The notes below the pieces were generated by a model. The model did no database searches. It had not been told where the DNA came from and saw nothing but the letters and a program-made list of their open reading frames with translations. Positions 9,213 to 18,442 of a stretch of 52,646 nt of DNA are shown piece after piece. Source of the stretch: Nemertoderma westbladi (taxonomy: Eukaryota > Xenacoelomorpha > Nemertodermatida > Nemertodermatidae); contig JAUCBJ010004536.1 of assembly GCA_032718475.1 (NCBI GenBank), positions 1 through 52,646 on the forward strand, in the 5' to 3' direction. A program made the translations under genes and the position numbers. Numbering within the stretch: position 1 is the first letter of the stretch; each line of letters begins with the position of its first letter.

Positions 9213-11340
9213 CTAACTTGTTTGCCTTCTCTAAGGTGGGTGGGGGCATCAGGCCCATAGCGGTGGGGGTCACACTCCGGCGCCTGTGCGGCAAGTACGT
9301 TGGACACCTGGTGGCGGAGCAGCGGTCGGAGTCGTATGGGATGGTTCAGCTGGGAATCGGCTGTAAGCTGGGAGCGGAAGCTGCCGCCCATGCAGTTAGG
9401 GCACTAGTGGGAGAAGAGAACCGGCCGGGTACCGTGCTGCTGAAGGTCGACTTCAGCAACGCATTCAACACCATTCGGCGGGATTCGATGCTGGAAGCTG
9501 TCTATGACCAGTACCCAGGCATATACAACTACACCCTCGCGGCCTATGGGGAAGCGACCTTCCTCATGCATGGCGACGACACCATCCTCTCCGACGAGGG
9601 TGTTCAGCAGGGGGACACTGACGGCCCTCGTCTCTTCGGGGACACCGCTAACCCCATCATCCAGACAATGGAGTCTGCCTTCAACGTCTGGTACCTGGAC
9701 GATGGGAACCTCTCCGACGACTCCCAGGTGGTACTGCGGGACTTGGCGCGGTTGATCGAGGAGGGGGGGAAGTGCGGTTTAACGATAAACCCCAGGAAGA
9801 GTGAGGTGTTCTTCCTGGGGCCAGATACGGAGGAGTCACGCGCCCAAATACGTCGGGAGTTTGATACCATTTGCGCTGGCATCCAGTACCCGCCGTTGGA
9901 CGAGCTGACGATGCTGGGTGCGCCTATTGGAGACTCCGCCATCGAGTCCTGCCTCGCCTCCAAGGTAGGAAACCTCTCGACTCTCGCTAGCCGCCTGCCG
10001 CTCCTCGACGCCCACCATGGGTTCTTCCTCCTGAAGAACTCATTTGCCATGCCGCGGTTGACCTACTTCCTGCGGACGGCACCCTGCTTCCGGTTTCTGG
10101 CCCTACTACAGGACTTTGATCGTGTCCAGCGTAGCACACTCCAGGAGGTCGCCAACACCCACTTTGATGACTCGGCCTGGGCCCAGGCATGCCTCCCGGC
10201 AAGGGTTGGCGGCCTTGGACTGAGTTCTGCAGCACAGCTCGCACCGTCCGCCTTCTTGGCTTCCGCGGCTGCATGCGCTACTCTCTCCAACCGCCTCTAC
10301 CCGTCTGCAGAGGTCCCCCCTAGCCCGGCAGTAGAGTTGGCACACGCAGTGCGCAACACCTCCCTTCCAGCCGGTTCGGCGCTGCCCACCGTGCCTGTCC
10401 AGCGCGCATGGATGGCCCCGGTACACGAGGAGTCCCTCGCCAGCATCCGTCGCGCAGCATCGCAACTGAACCTCGCGCGGCTGAACTCGGTCGACGACCC
10501 CACAGCGGGCTGCTGGCTCGATGCCCTCCCCTGCGCCTCGTTGGGGCTGAAACTAACTGACACCCAGTTCCGGATCGCCATCGCCACCCGGCTCGGGTGC
10601 AAGGTGGTGGAACCCCACACCTGTGACCATTGCGGTAGTCCAGTCGCCGCAGACGGCCTTCACGGCCTCTCCTGCCGGAGGAGTGCGGGCCGGCACCCCC
10701 GTCACACCATGATAAACAATTTGGTGAGGCGGGCACTGGTCAGCTGCGACATCCCGTCAGTCCTGGAACCCCCGGGTCTCTTCAGGAACGACGGGAAACG
10801 AGTGGACGGGGTGAGCCTCGCCCCTTGGAGCGGGGGACGAAGCCTTACTTGGGACGCTACGGTAGTCGACCCCCTCGCCCCCAGCCACCTCCAACAGACC
10901 CTCATCGCCGGTGGGCGCACAGCTGAGGAGGCAGAGCGGAGGAAACGCGCGACGTACGCCGAGCTGGAGCAGCGGGGCCTCCACATTTTCCATCCTGTGG
11001 CCTTTGAGACCCTCGGCCGCCCCGGCCCAGAGACTGCGGCCTTCCTCCGGGAGGTTGGCTCCCGAATGCACGCGTTCACCCACGAACCCCGCTCACTCCG
11101 CTTCCTCCTACAGCGGATTCAGGTGGCCATTCTAGTGGGCAACGCGGCGTCCGTTATGGCGACGGGCGGTCCCTCTCCGGGTGACCTATTCGATGGACCC
11201 TGAACTCTTTTTACCTTTTAACTCTTTTTTTTTTTCTGAACCCGTTTAGTAATAAAGTTTAATAAACTCAGAGCTGACGATAAATTTGATTTGGTCAATT
11301 TGATACAATATTATCGGCAAATTAATTTAATTAAAATATA
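9213..11340 (+). mobile_element. 5'-truncated GC-rich LINE with restriction-like endonuclease domain
   Basis: The 2,128-bp insert is flanked by a 12-bp target duplication. The coding part is about 60% GC against an AT-rich host and ends 137 bp before the 3' end, which has AATAAA and no long poly-A. The open frame starts right at the 5' boundary inside the reverse transcriptase, so reverse transcription stopped early. Its composition marks it as a recent arrival, or as a family with its own codon bias. Confidence 0.9.
9218..11203 (+). CDS. Reverse transcriptase with CCHC zinc finger and RLE-like C-terminus (5' truncated)
   Basis: The 661-codon frame has no internal stop. It begins with TTG, not ATG, because the 5' part of the gene is missing. 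Residues 8-17 are G-G-G-I-R-P-I-A-V-G (RT motifs 1-2), about 78 is D-F-S-N-A-F-N-T (motif A), about 125-133 is E-G-V-Q-Q-G-D (motif B), and 159-162 is Y-L-D-D (motif C). Near 469 comes C-D-H-C-G with G-L-H-G-L-S-C, a CCHC-type finger. Residues 527-550 read K-R-V-D-G and W-D-A-T-V-V-D, which resembles the PD-x-D core of the restriction-like endonuclease of R2-type LINEs, though proline is replaced by valine. The order RT, CCHC, RLE is that of R2/NeSL-like elements; the exact clade is not certain. Confidence 0.8.
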   Translation: MFAFSKVGGGIRPIAVGVTLRRLCGKYVGHLVAEQRSESYGMVQLGIGCKLGAEAAAHAVRALVGEENRPGTVLLKVDFSNAFNTIRRDSMLEAVYDQYPGIYNYTLAAYGEATFLMHGDDTILSDEGVQQGDTDGPRLFGDTANPIIQTMESAFNVWYLDDGNLSDDSQVVLRDLARLIEEGGKCGLTINPRKSEVFFLGPDTEESRAQIRREFDTICAGIQYPPLDELTMLGAPIGDSAIESCLASKVGNLSTLASRLPLLDAHHGFFLLKNSFAMPRLTYFLRTAPCFRFLALLQDFDRVQRSTLQEVANTHFDDSAWAQACLPARVGGLGLSSAAQLAPSAFLASAAACATLSNRLYPSAEVPPSPAVELAHAVRNTSLPAGSALPTVPVQRAWMAPVHEESLASIRRAASQLNLARLNSVDDPTAGCWLDALPCASLGLKLTDTQFRIAIATRLGCKVVEPHTCDHCGSPVAADGLHGLSCRRSAGRHPRHTMINNLVRRALVSCDIPSVLEPPGLFRNDGKRVDGVSLAPWSGGRSLTWDATVVDPLAPSHLQQTLIAGGRTAEEAERRKRATYAELEQRGLHIFHPVAFETLGRPGPETAAFLREVGSRMHAFTHEPRSLRFLLQRIQVAILVGNAASVMATGGPSPGDLFDGP

Positions 11341-11352
11341 ATTTTACTATAA
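11341..11352. repeat. Target-site duplication, right copy
   Basis: Second ATTTTACTATAA; host intron sequence continues from here, matching 23,771 onward. Confidence 0.9.
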
Positions 11353-11455
11353 TATTATATATAAGTTTATAGGCTAAGTATATAAGTTAGTATTATTATT
11401 AGCTTGTTAGTTAGTATCTGTATATAACTAGAAAAGTAAAAGATATTCAGCAAAC

Positions 11456-11662
11456 CTTTCAATTTCTTTTGATCTTAAATCTGAAGTCACGTTATCAAAT
11501 TGTTGTTGTAGTTTTTCCAGTTCCGATTCTTGTTTTTCATTCATATTAACTAAATTTCTAATTTCCTCCACTAAAACTTCGACTTCATCCTTTGAGAACT
11601 GAAGTTCGAGTTGGCACTCTCTATGGTCGGATTGTTCGTAAGTGATATTTGATGATGAAACC
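11456..11662 (-). CDS. Exon X29, type B module, 69 codons
   Basis: Acceptor AATTTAG|G, donor AG|GTTTGCTGA. The linker reads V-S-S-S-N-I-T-Y-E-Q-S-D and the body H-R-E-C-Q-L-E-L-Q-F-S-K-D-E, then glutamine-rich heptads ending E-I-E-R. It is a close paralogue of X19 and X21. The 39-bp minisatellite begins about 32 nt upstream of its acceptor, just beyond the GCTAACATG element. Confidence 0.8.
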
Positions 11663-11694
11663 CTAAATTATAAGCAATCATGTTAGCTGGTGAT

Positions 11695-14074
11695 AGTGAA
11701 TGGTGCAATAGTTAATGAGCTATGAGTAGATTAAGTGAATGGAGCAATAGTTAATGAGCTATGGGTAGATTAAGTGAATGGTGCAATAGTTAATGAGCTA
11801 TGAGTAGATTAAGTGAATGGAGCAATAGTTAATGAGCTTTGGGTAGATTAAGTGAATGGAGCAATAGTTAATGAGCTTTGGGTAGATTAAGTGAATGGAG
11901 CAATAGTTAATGAGCTTTGGGTAGATTAAGTGAATGGAGCAATAGTTAATGAGCTATGGGTAGATTAAGTGAATGGTGCAATAGTTAATGAGCTTTGGGT
12001 AGATTAAGTGAATGGAGCAATAGTTAATGAGCTATGAGTAGATTAAGTGAATGGTGCAATAGTTAATGAGCTATGGGTAGATTAAGTGAATGGAGCAAAA
12101 GTTAATGAGCTATGGGTAGATTAAGTGAATGGTGCAATAGTTTATGAGCTATGGGTAGATTAAGTGAATGGAGCAATAGTTAATGAGCTATGGGTAGATT
12201 AAGTGAATGGAGCCATAGTTAATGAGCTATGGGTAGATTAAGTAAATGGTGCAATAGTTAATGAGCTATGAGTAGATTAAGTGAATGGTGCAATAGTTAA
12301 TGAGCTATGAGTAGATTAAGTAAATGGTGCAATAGTTAATGAGCTATGAGTAGATTAAGTGAATGGTTCAATAGTTAATGAGCTATGGGTAGATTAAGTG
12401 AATGGAGCAAAAGTTAATGAGCTATGGGTAGATTAAGTGAATGGTGCAATAGTTTATGAGCTATGGGTAGATTAAGTGAATGGAGCAATAGTTAATGAGC
12501 TATGGGTAGATTAAGTGAATGGAGCCATAGTTAATGAGCTATGGGTAGATTAAGTAAATGGTGCAATAGTTAATGAGCTATGAGTAGATTAAGTGAATGG
12601 TGCAATAGTTAATGAGCTATGAGTAGATTAAGTAAATGGTGCAATAGTTAATGAGCTATGAGTAGATTAAGTGAATTGTGCAATAGTTAATGAGCTATGG
12701 GTAGATTAAGTGAATGGAGCAATAGTTAATGAGCTATGGGTAGATTAAGTGAATGGAGCCATAGTTAATGAGCTATGGGTAGATTAAGTAAATGGTGCAA
12801 TAGTAAATGAGCTATGAGTAGATTAAGTGAATGGTGCAATAGTTAATGAGCTATGAGTAGATTAAGTAAATGGTGCAATAGTTAATGAGCTATGAGTAGA
12901 TTAAGTGAATTGTGCAATAGTTAATGAGCTATGGGTAGATTAAGTGAATGGAGCAATAGTTAATGAGCTATGGGTAGATTAAGTGAATGGAGCAAAAGTT
13001 AATGAGCTATGGGTAGATTAAGTGAATGGTGCAATAGTTTATGAGCTATGGGTAGATTAAGTGAATGGAGCAATAGTTAATGAGCTATGGGTAGATTAAG
13101 TGAATGGAGCCATAGTTAATGAGCTATGGGTAGATTAAGTAAATGGTGCAATAGTTAATGAGCTATGAGTAGATTAAGTGAATGGTGCAATAGTTAATGA
13201 GCTATGAGTAGATTAAGTAAATGGTGCAATAGTTAATGAGCTATGAGTAGATTAAGTGAATGGTGCAATAGTTAATGGGCTATGGGTAGATTAAGTGAAT
13301 GGAGCAAAAGTTAATGAGCTATGGGTAGATTAAGTGAATGGTGCAATAGTTTATGAGCTATGGGTAGATTAAGTGAATGGAGCAATAGTTAATGAGCTAT
13401 GGGTAGATTAAGTGAATGGAGCCATAGTTAATGAGCTATGGGTAGATTAAGTAAATGGTGCAATAGTTAATGAGCTATGAGTAGATTAAGTGAATGGTGC
13501 AATAGTTAATGAGCTATGAGTAGATTAAGTAAATGGTGCAATAGTTAATGAGCTATGAGTAGATTAAGTGAATTGTGCAATAGTTAATGATCTATGGGTA
13601 GATTAAGTGAATGGAGCCATAGTTAATGAGCTATGGGTAGATTAAGTAAATGGTGCAATAGTTAATGAGCTATGAGTAGATTAAGTGAATGGTGCAATAG
13701 TTAATGAGCTATGAGTAGATTAAGTAAATGGTGCAATAGTTAATGAGCTATGGGTAGATTAAGTGAATGGTGCAATAGTTAATGAGCTATGAGTAGATTA
13801 AGTGAATGGAGCAATAATTAATGATCTATGAGTAGATTAAGTGAATTGTGCAATAGTTAATGATCTATGGGTAGATTAAGTGAATGGAGCCATAGTTAAT
13901 GAGCTATGGGTAGATTAAGTGAATGGTGCACTAGTTAATGAGCTATGAGTAGATTAAGTGAATGGTGCAATAGTTAATGAGCTATGGGTAGATTAAGTGA
14001 ATGGTGCAATAGTTAATGAGCTATGGGTAGATTAAGTGAATGGTGCAATAGTTAATGAGCTATGGGTAGATTAA
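11695..14074. repeat. 39-bp minisatellite, about 61 units
   Basis: The unit is GTGAATGGTGCAATAGTTAA followed by TGAGCTATGGGTAGATTAA. Variants include GAGC/GTGC, GCTATGAG/GCTATGGG and TAAATGG. Stops occur in all frames, so it is not coding. It sits in the intron directly upstream of X29 and shows 312-bp (8-unit) higher-order repeats. Confidence 0.95.
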
Positions 14075-14560
14075 GGATGGGAAATATATTTTAATTTACT
14101 ACATTCTGGGAGCTGGAAATATGAATAGAAATTAATTAGAACCGCATTAGGGACCACCTGATTTGAGAAAGCCACTGCGCTCAATAATTGAGAAACAAGT
14201 AGTCGCAAAGGCATGCATGGCAGTTGAAGTGATGGGGATTGGGTTGGCCATATATAATGCAGTGGTTGTTGATTGAAGAGTTGATGTCACTTACTTTCAC
14301 CTTTTAATACGCAGGAATTCTGCAGTAGCACTGCACTGTGTAGACTTGTGCTCGATGTTAATTAGCTGTAGCAATCGTAAGCTACTTGTTTCCTAATTGG
14401 AGCTTACTCAAATGCTTGCCACATCAAAGGAATTGTCCAAGTGGATAAGGAGGGAAATAACAATATGGCACATCATAGAGAATATACATGAGTTGGAGAT
14501 TTGAAACGCAGTGATGAATCATGTAATAGGTATCATAGGATGATAGGAGTTGCGACACTT
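14075..14560. repeat. Duplicated flank of minisatellite (partner 22,456-22,935)
   Basis: About 480 bp starting GATGGGAAATATATTTTAAT follow both minisatellite arrays with few differences, so array and flank were duplicated as one segment. No ORF or known element is visible. Confidence 0.88.
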
Positions 14561-14798
14561 CTCGTCACGTAATTCTGAGAGTGCTTCATGTTATCACCGA
14601 AGTCCCTATCAGATATGTGCAAGATTGGATAACCACCTCTTCTGTACCGAGAACGGTAGGAGCTGTTTCCATGACTCCTTCATTGTGGTAGTATAAAGAT
14701 ATAGGCAGAACATAATCCAAGATACTTATGAATAATAATGGTGCAAATGTGTGACCTAGTGAAACATAGTTAGATATTAGTATAAATAACTGTCAAAC

Positions 14799-15005
14799 CT
14801 TTCAAGGGAATGTGGTTTTTTCTTGAAACTCTGAATATCTTGTTTAAGTTTCTCATTCTCTGATTCTAATTTGGCATTCATTTTGGTTAAATATTTAATT
14901 TCAGTGCCATCTTTCTTTGTTTCATCTATACCAGATTTCGTCTTATCCTTTACTTGTTTGGTCTCGGGCTGGTCTTTAGTGATGTGTGAGGGAGAAGGTG
15001 CAACC
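14799..15005 (-). CDS. Exon X28, type A module, 69 codons
   Basis: Acceptor TTATTCAG|G, donor AG|GTTTGACAG, ACTAACATG upstream. It differs from X32 by only a few bases (for instance Q-P-E for Q-S-E in the linker), showing recent duplication of the X32-X31 unit or of this one. Confidence 0.8.
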
Positions 15006-15412
15006 CTGAATAAATAAGGATATCAGGCATGTTAGTATGGTGTGATATGATTATGCAGTGCAAATAATGAATTAGCACGAATCGTTAAATTAAAGGCTAA
15101 TTAAAAAAGGAAATTAAATATCATATTTAGATTTTCTTCTTTATAAGATTTGGTTGGTAATCTGGTACCTGGGATTCAGTTCAGTAGGTTACATTTGTAA
15201 ATGTCGATGACATTTGGATGAGCTCTGATCAGATAATATATCGATATGTATGCTCCTCCAATCCAAACACAACCTGGTTTGGATCGCAGTGTGCGAGTGG
15301 ATGCGGCGCAAGATAATTTAAACATTTAAACATCACCGATCATAATTGTTATTATTAATAAATGTTAAACGCAATTATTCTAAATTTAAGTCAATATTTA
15401 TTATTTGCAAAC

Positions 15413-15613
15413 CTTTCAATAGACAATGGTTTCCCTTTTAGACTATCAATATCTCGTTTCAGTGTTTCTATGTGAGTTTCTAAAGTCTTATTTCTCTTTG
15501 TTAGGATCTTATTGTCACTCTCGGCAATCTTTGCAACATTTTTAGCGAATTGGAGGTCAAGTTTAAGTTGTTTTATGTCATCTAGTTTGTGTGAAACAGA
15601 TGTAGCCGAAGAC
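15413..15613 (-). CDS. Exon X27, type C module, 67 codons
   Basis: Acceptor ATCATAG|G and donor AG|GTTTGCAAA. It lacks the I-T-H-D-Q linker, reading S-S-A-T-S-V-S-H-K instead, and has no ACTAAC element upstream. The body is nearly that of X31 from K-Q-L-K-L-D-L onward. Confidence 0.75.
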
Positions 15614-15754
15614 CTATGATAATAAATGCACTATGAATATAAAATATTGTACTGAGTTTATCTGAACTGCTGTTTAACCAGATCGATCCCGATTGTGTCT
15701 CCTGTTTTGTTGAAATAAATCAATTGTATAAGTTAGTTAAATTATATAATAAAC

Positions 15755-15955
15755 CTTTCAATATGCTTTTGCTTGGATTCCAGCTGGTTAATATTTCTCT
15801 CGAGTTTTTTAATGTTTAATTCAAGCATAGAATTCTTCCTCCGTAAGTCATTCATTTCCTCAAGATCTATTTTTGATTGATCTTTAGCTGACTGTATATC
15901 GATTTCCAAATCAAGATTGTCCGTATGAGAGCGAATAGTGTCTGAAGATGCACAC
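15755..15955 (-). CDS. Exon X26, divergent coiled-coil module, 67 codons
   Basis: Acceptor ATTTTAG|G, donor AG|GTTTATTAT. It opens C-A-S-S-D-T-I-R-S-H-T-D and keeps the heptad frame to K-H-I-E-R, but shares few residues with type A. Confidence 0.7.
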
Positions 15956-16237
15956 CTAAAATGGTGATTAGTGGTTTTAGTAGGATGTTATTTAATTAAA
16001 ATACAATACCAATCGTCATCCTTCCACTCTATAGTTTGTTTGTGGTTGCCAAATAAAATAAAGTACATTAATATAATTTGTCTTTTTATATTTTGTTTTT
16101 TTGTTATTTAGTTTTACTTTTTTTGCTTACTTGCCAGGACATAATGTTAGAAAGGTCCTTTTACAATCTACTATGTCTTTTAATGTAATATATATGGTGA
16201 TTTATATATCAATTAATGGTGATTTATATATGCCAAC

Positions 16238-16450
16238 CTTTCTAATGTGCTCGCTGAAGATATAACATTGTGTTTTAGCTTTTTATTGTCTTTGAATTTT
16301 GTTAACTCATTTTCTAATGCAGAATTATTACTAGTCAATGTAATGATTTCTGCCTCGAGTATTTGAATTTCGTCTTTGGCAAATCGAAGTTCAAGTTCGC
16401 ATTCATCGTGGTCAGTAGTGTAATCTTGAGTGCTGGGTGATTCCAACGCC
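16238..16450 (-). CDS. Exon X25, type B module, 71 codons
   Basis: Acceptor TATTTAG|G with ACTAACATC upstream; donor AG|GTTGGCATA. The core H-D-E-C-E-L-E-L-R-F-A-K-D-E places it in type B, and it ends S-T-L-E-R. Confidence 0.75.
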
Positions 16451-16677
16451 CTAAATAGTGATGTTAGTTTAATATGGGTAATAGATAAAGCTGAAAAATA
16501 GTGTGCCATGTGGTAGGGGGTGGGGGTTAATGGGGTACTAAGTTTCATATTGAAATCACATTATCACATTATTTTTTTCATTTCATCTTTTAGAGCAGAT
16601 TATTAAGAGGATTGCAAATTTGAACACTGATCTATTTTTCTTCTCGAGAAAAAGTAATAGTTATATAAATTGCAAAC

Positions 16678-16902
16678 CTTTCTAAACGAAACTGCTTGGA
16701 CTCCAAGTAATTACTATTTCGTTGAAGTTTTTTATTATTCAAATCAAGTCTAGCATTCTTCATTTGCAAGTCCTTATTTTCTCTAATAACTTTCCTCATA
16801 TCATCATCTTGAAATTGAATCTGATGTTTTGAGTCTTTTGAGTCTGATGGTTTGCTGTCAGTAGGATGAGTGATTGGTGATGATGATTGTGTGAGAACAG
16901 AT
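16678..16902 (-). CDS. Exon X24, divergent module, 75 codons
   Basis: Acceptor AATTTAG|A, ACTAACATG upstream, donor AG|GTTTGCAAT. The linker is long and serine-rich (S-S-S-P-I-T-H-P-T-D-S-K-P-S-D-S-K-D-S-K), then asparagine- and lysine-rich heptads ending R-L-E-R. Confidence 0.75.
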
Positions 16903-17139
16903 CTAAATTAATTGAGCAATCATGTTAGTGTCAAAACAAGTAAGGTACATCACATTGTGTTAGGTAATTGAACGAAATATAGATACTAAATAAAATACAA
17001 CATCTAAACAGACAAGTCTGGCATGAGTCGCCTTGTGCTGCCTCAAGTTACAATGGCAAGTTTCTTTTCCAATTTTTAGATAAATTAAAAGTTTCACATA
17101 AATACATTTAAACGCAGTAAAAATGTAATTTGCACAGAC

Positions 17140-17310
17140 CTTTCCAATGATGGTCCTTCAGAAATCATAACATTATGAATCCCAAAGTCTGTATTTCTAG
17201 ACTTAATCACATTTATGTCATCAGTTGTGCTTTTAAGAATTTTCTCAAGATCAAAAATTTCAAAGTGTTTGATAGGCAGTCGACTGTGAGCATTAGTTGA
17301 TTGTGCTTCC
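17140..17310 (-). CDS. Exon X23, short divergent module, 57 codons
   Basis: Acceptor TTATTTAG|G, donor AG|GTCTGTGCA. It opens E-A-Q-S-T-N-A-H-S-R, has weaker heptads and ends P-S-L-E-R. It is the most divergent of the long exons but stays open and in phase. Confidence 0.6.
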
Positions 17311-17576
17311 CTAAATAAAAAGTGTGTTAATAAATAAATTACTTACAATCATATGATTTATAATAAGTGTGCTGAAGAAGATAGTAGTGATTGGCAGATT
17401 GAACACACAGAAATAATTGTACAATAATTTTGTATTTAACTTGAAATTTAATACAGCCAATATGATACGAACCTTGCAATATCTCATTGGCGAAAATTTC
17501 GCAACAGTTTGAAAATATGTTATATTTTGAATTCATGATAGTATACATTACGGCATATTGTTGTATTACATCAAAC

Positions 17577-17777
17577 CTTTCTTTAATTTGCAACTTAGAC
17601 GTCACAGCATCAAAATCCTTTTGGAGCGTTTCTAATTGACTATCTTTTATTGTGTTTTTACTAAGCAGACTATTTATCTCATCTTCGAGAATTTCAATTT
17701 CATCTTTACCAAATTGGATATCGAGTTGACATTCTTTGTGGTCATAAGTGTATTGGTCTATCAGTGACGGTGACACC
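17577..17777 (-). CDS. Exon X22, type B module, 67 codons
   Basis: Acceptor CATTTAG|G, ACTAACATG upstream, donor AG|GTTTGATGT. Core H-K-E-C-Q-L-D-I-Q-F-G-K-D-E; ends I-K-E-R. The linker V-S-P-S-L-I-D-Q-Y-T-Y differs from type A. Confidence 0.75.
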
Positions 17778-18206
17778 CTAAATGGTGATGTCCATCATGT
17801 TAGTGATAATGTACATTAGGAGCGACTTCTGGTGTAAAGCTAGTTACTGCTTAGGTGTGTAGTGCTAGCTATTAGGAAACCTGTACATTTACTGGTGTAG
17901 TTCTAATTACTGATATCACGCTAGTTCTGGTATAGTTCTAGTTACTGGTATAGTTCTAGATACTGGTATATAGCTAGTGGTGTTTAGCTATACTTATTAC
18001 AGAACCTTGCGCTGTGCTAGAATTAACCTATAATACGTATTGGTACATCCAAACTATCGATCCGCTTTAAGTATGCTCGCTAGACTTGACTATGCTCGCT
18101 TCAAGCGGTGTGAACGGGAATCTATTTAGTTCTAAAAAGACTACAAGATAACTGGCGAGTGGTTTGATGAGTGTTTTACACAAGAAAACTACTATTCTCC
18201 GCAAAC

Positions 18207-18410
18207 CTTTCTATTTTAGAGGTCAACTCTGAAGTAACATTCTCAAACTGTTGTTGTAGTTTTTCCAGTTCCGATTCTTGTTTTTCATTCTTATTAACTA
18301 AATTTCTTATTTCCTCCCCTAAAACTTCGACTTCATCCTTTGAGAACTGAAGTTCGAGTTGGCACTCTCTATGGTCGGATTGTTCGTAAGTGATATTTAA
18401 TGATGAAACC
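18207..18410 (-). CDS. Exon X21, type B module, 68 codons
   Basis: Paralogue of X29 and X19 with the same acceptor region (AATTTAG, GCTAACATG). It ends S-K-I-E-R, one codon shorter than X29. Donor AG|GTTTGCGGA. The larger 39-bp minisatellite starts just upstream of its acceptor region. Confidence 0.8.
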
Positions 18411-18442
18411 CTAAATTATGAACAATCATGTTAGCTGGTGAT

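Noticed and set aside
9604-11083. Several long minus-strand ORFs opposite the reverse transcriptase gene
   Set aside because: Shadow frames of a GC-rich coding sequence; none carries a domain.
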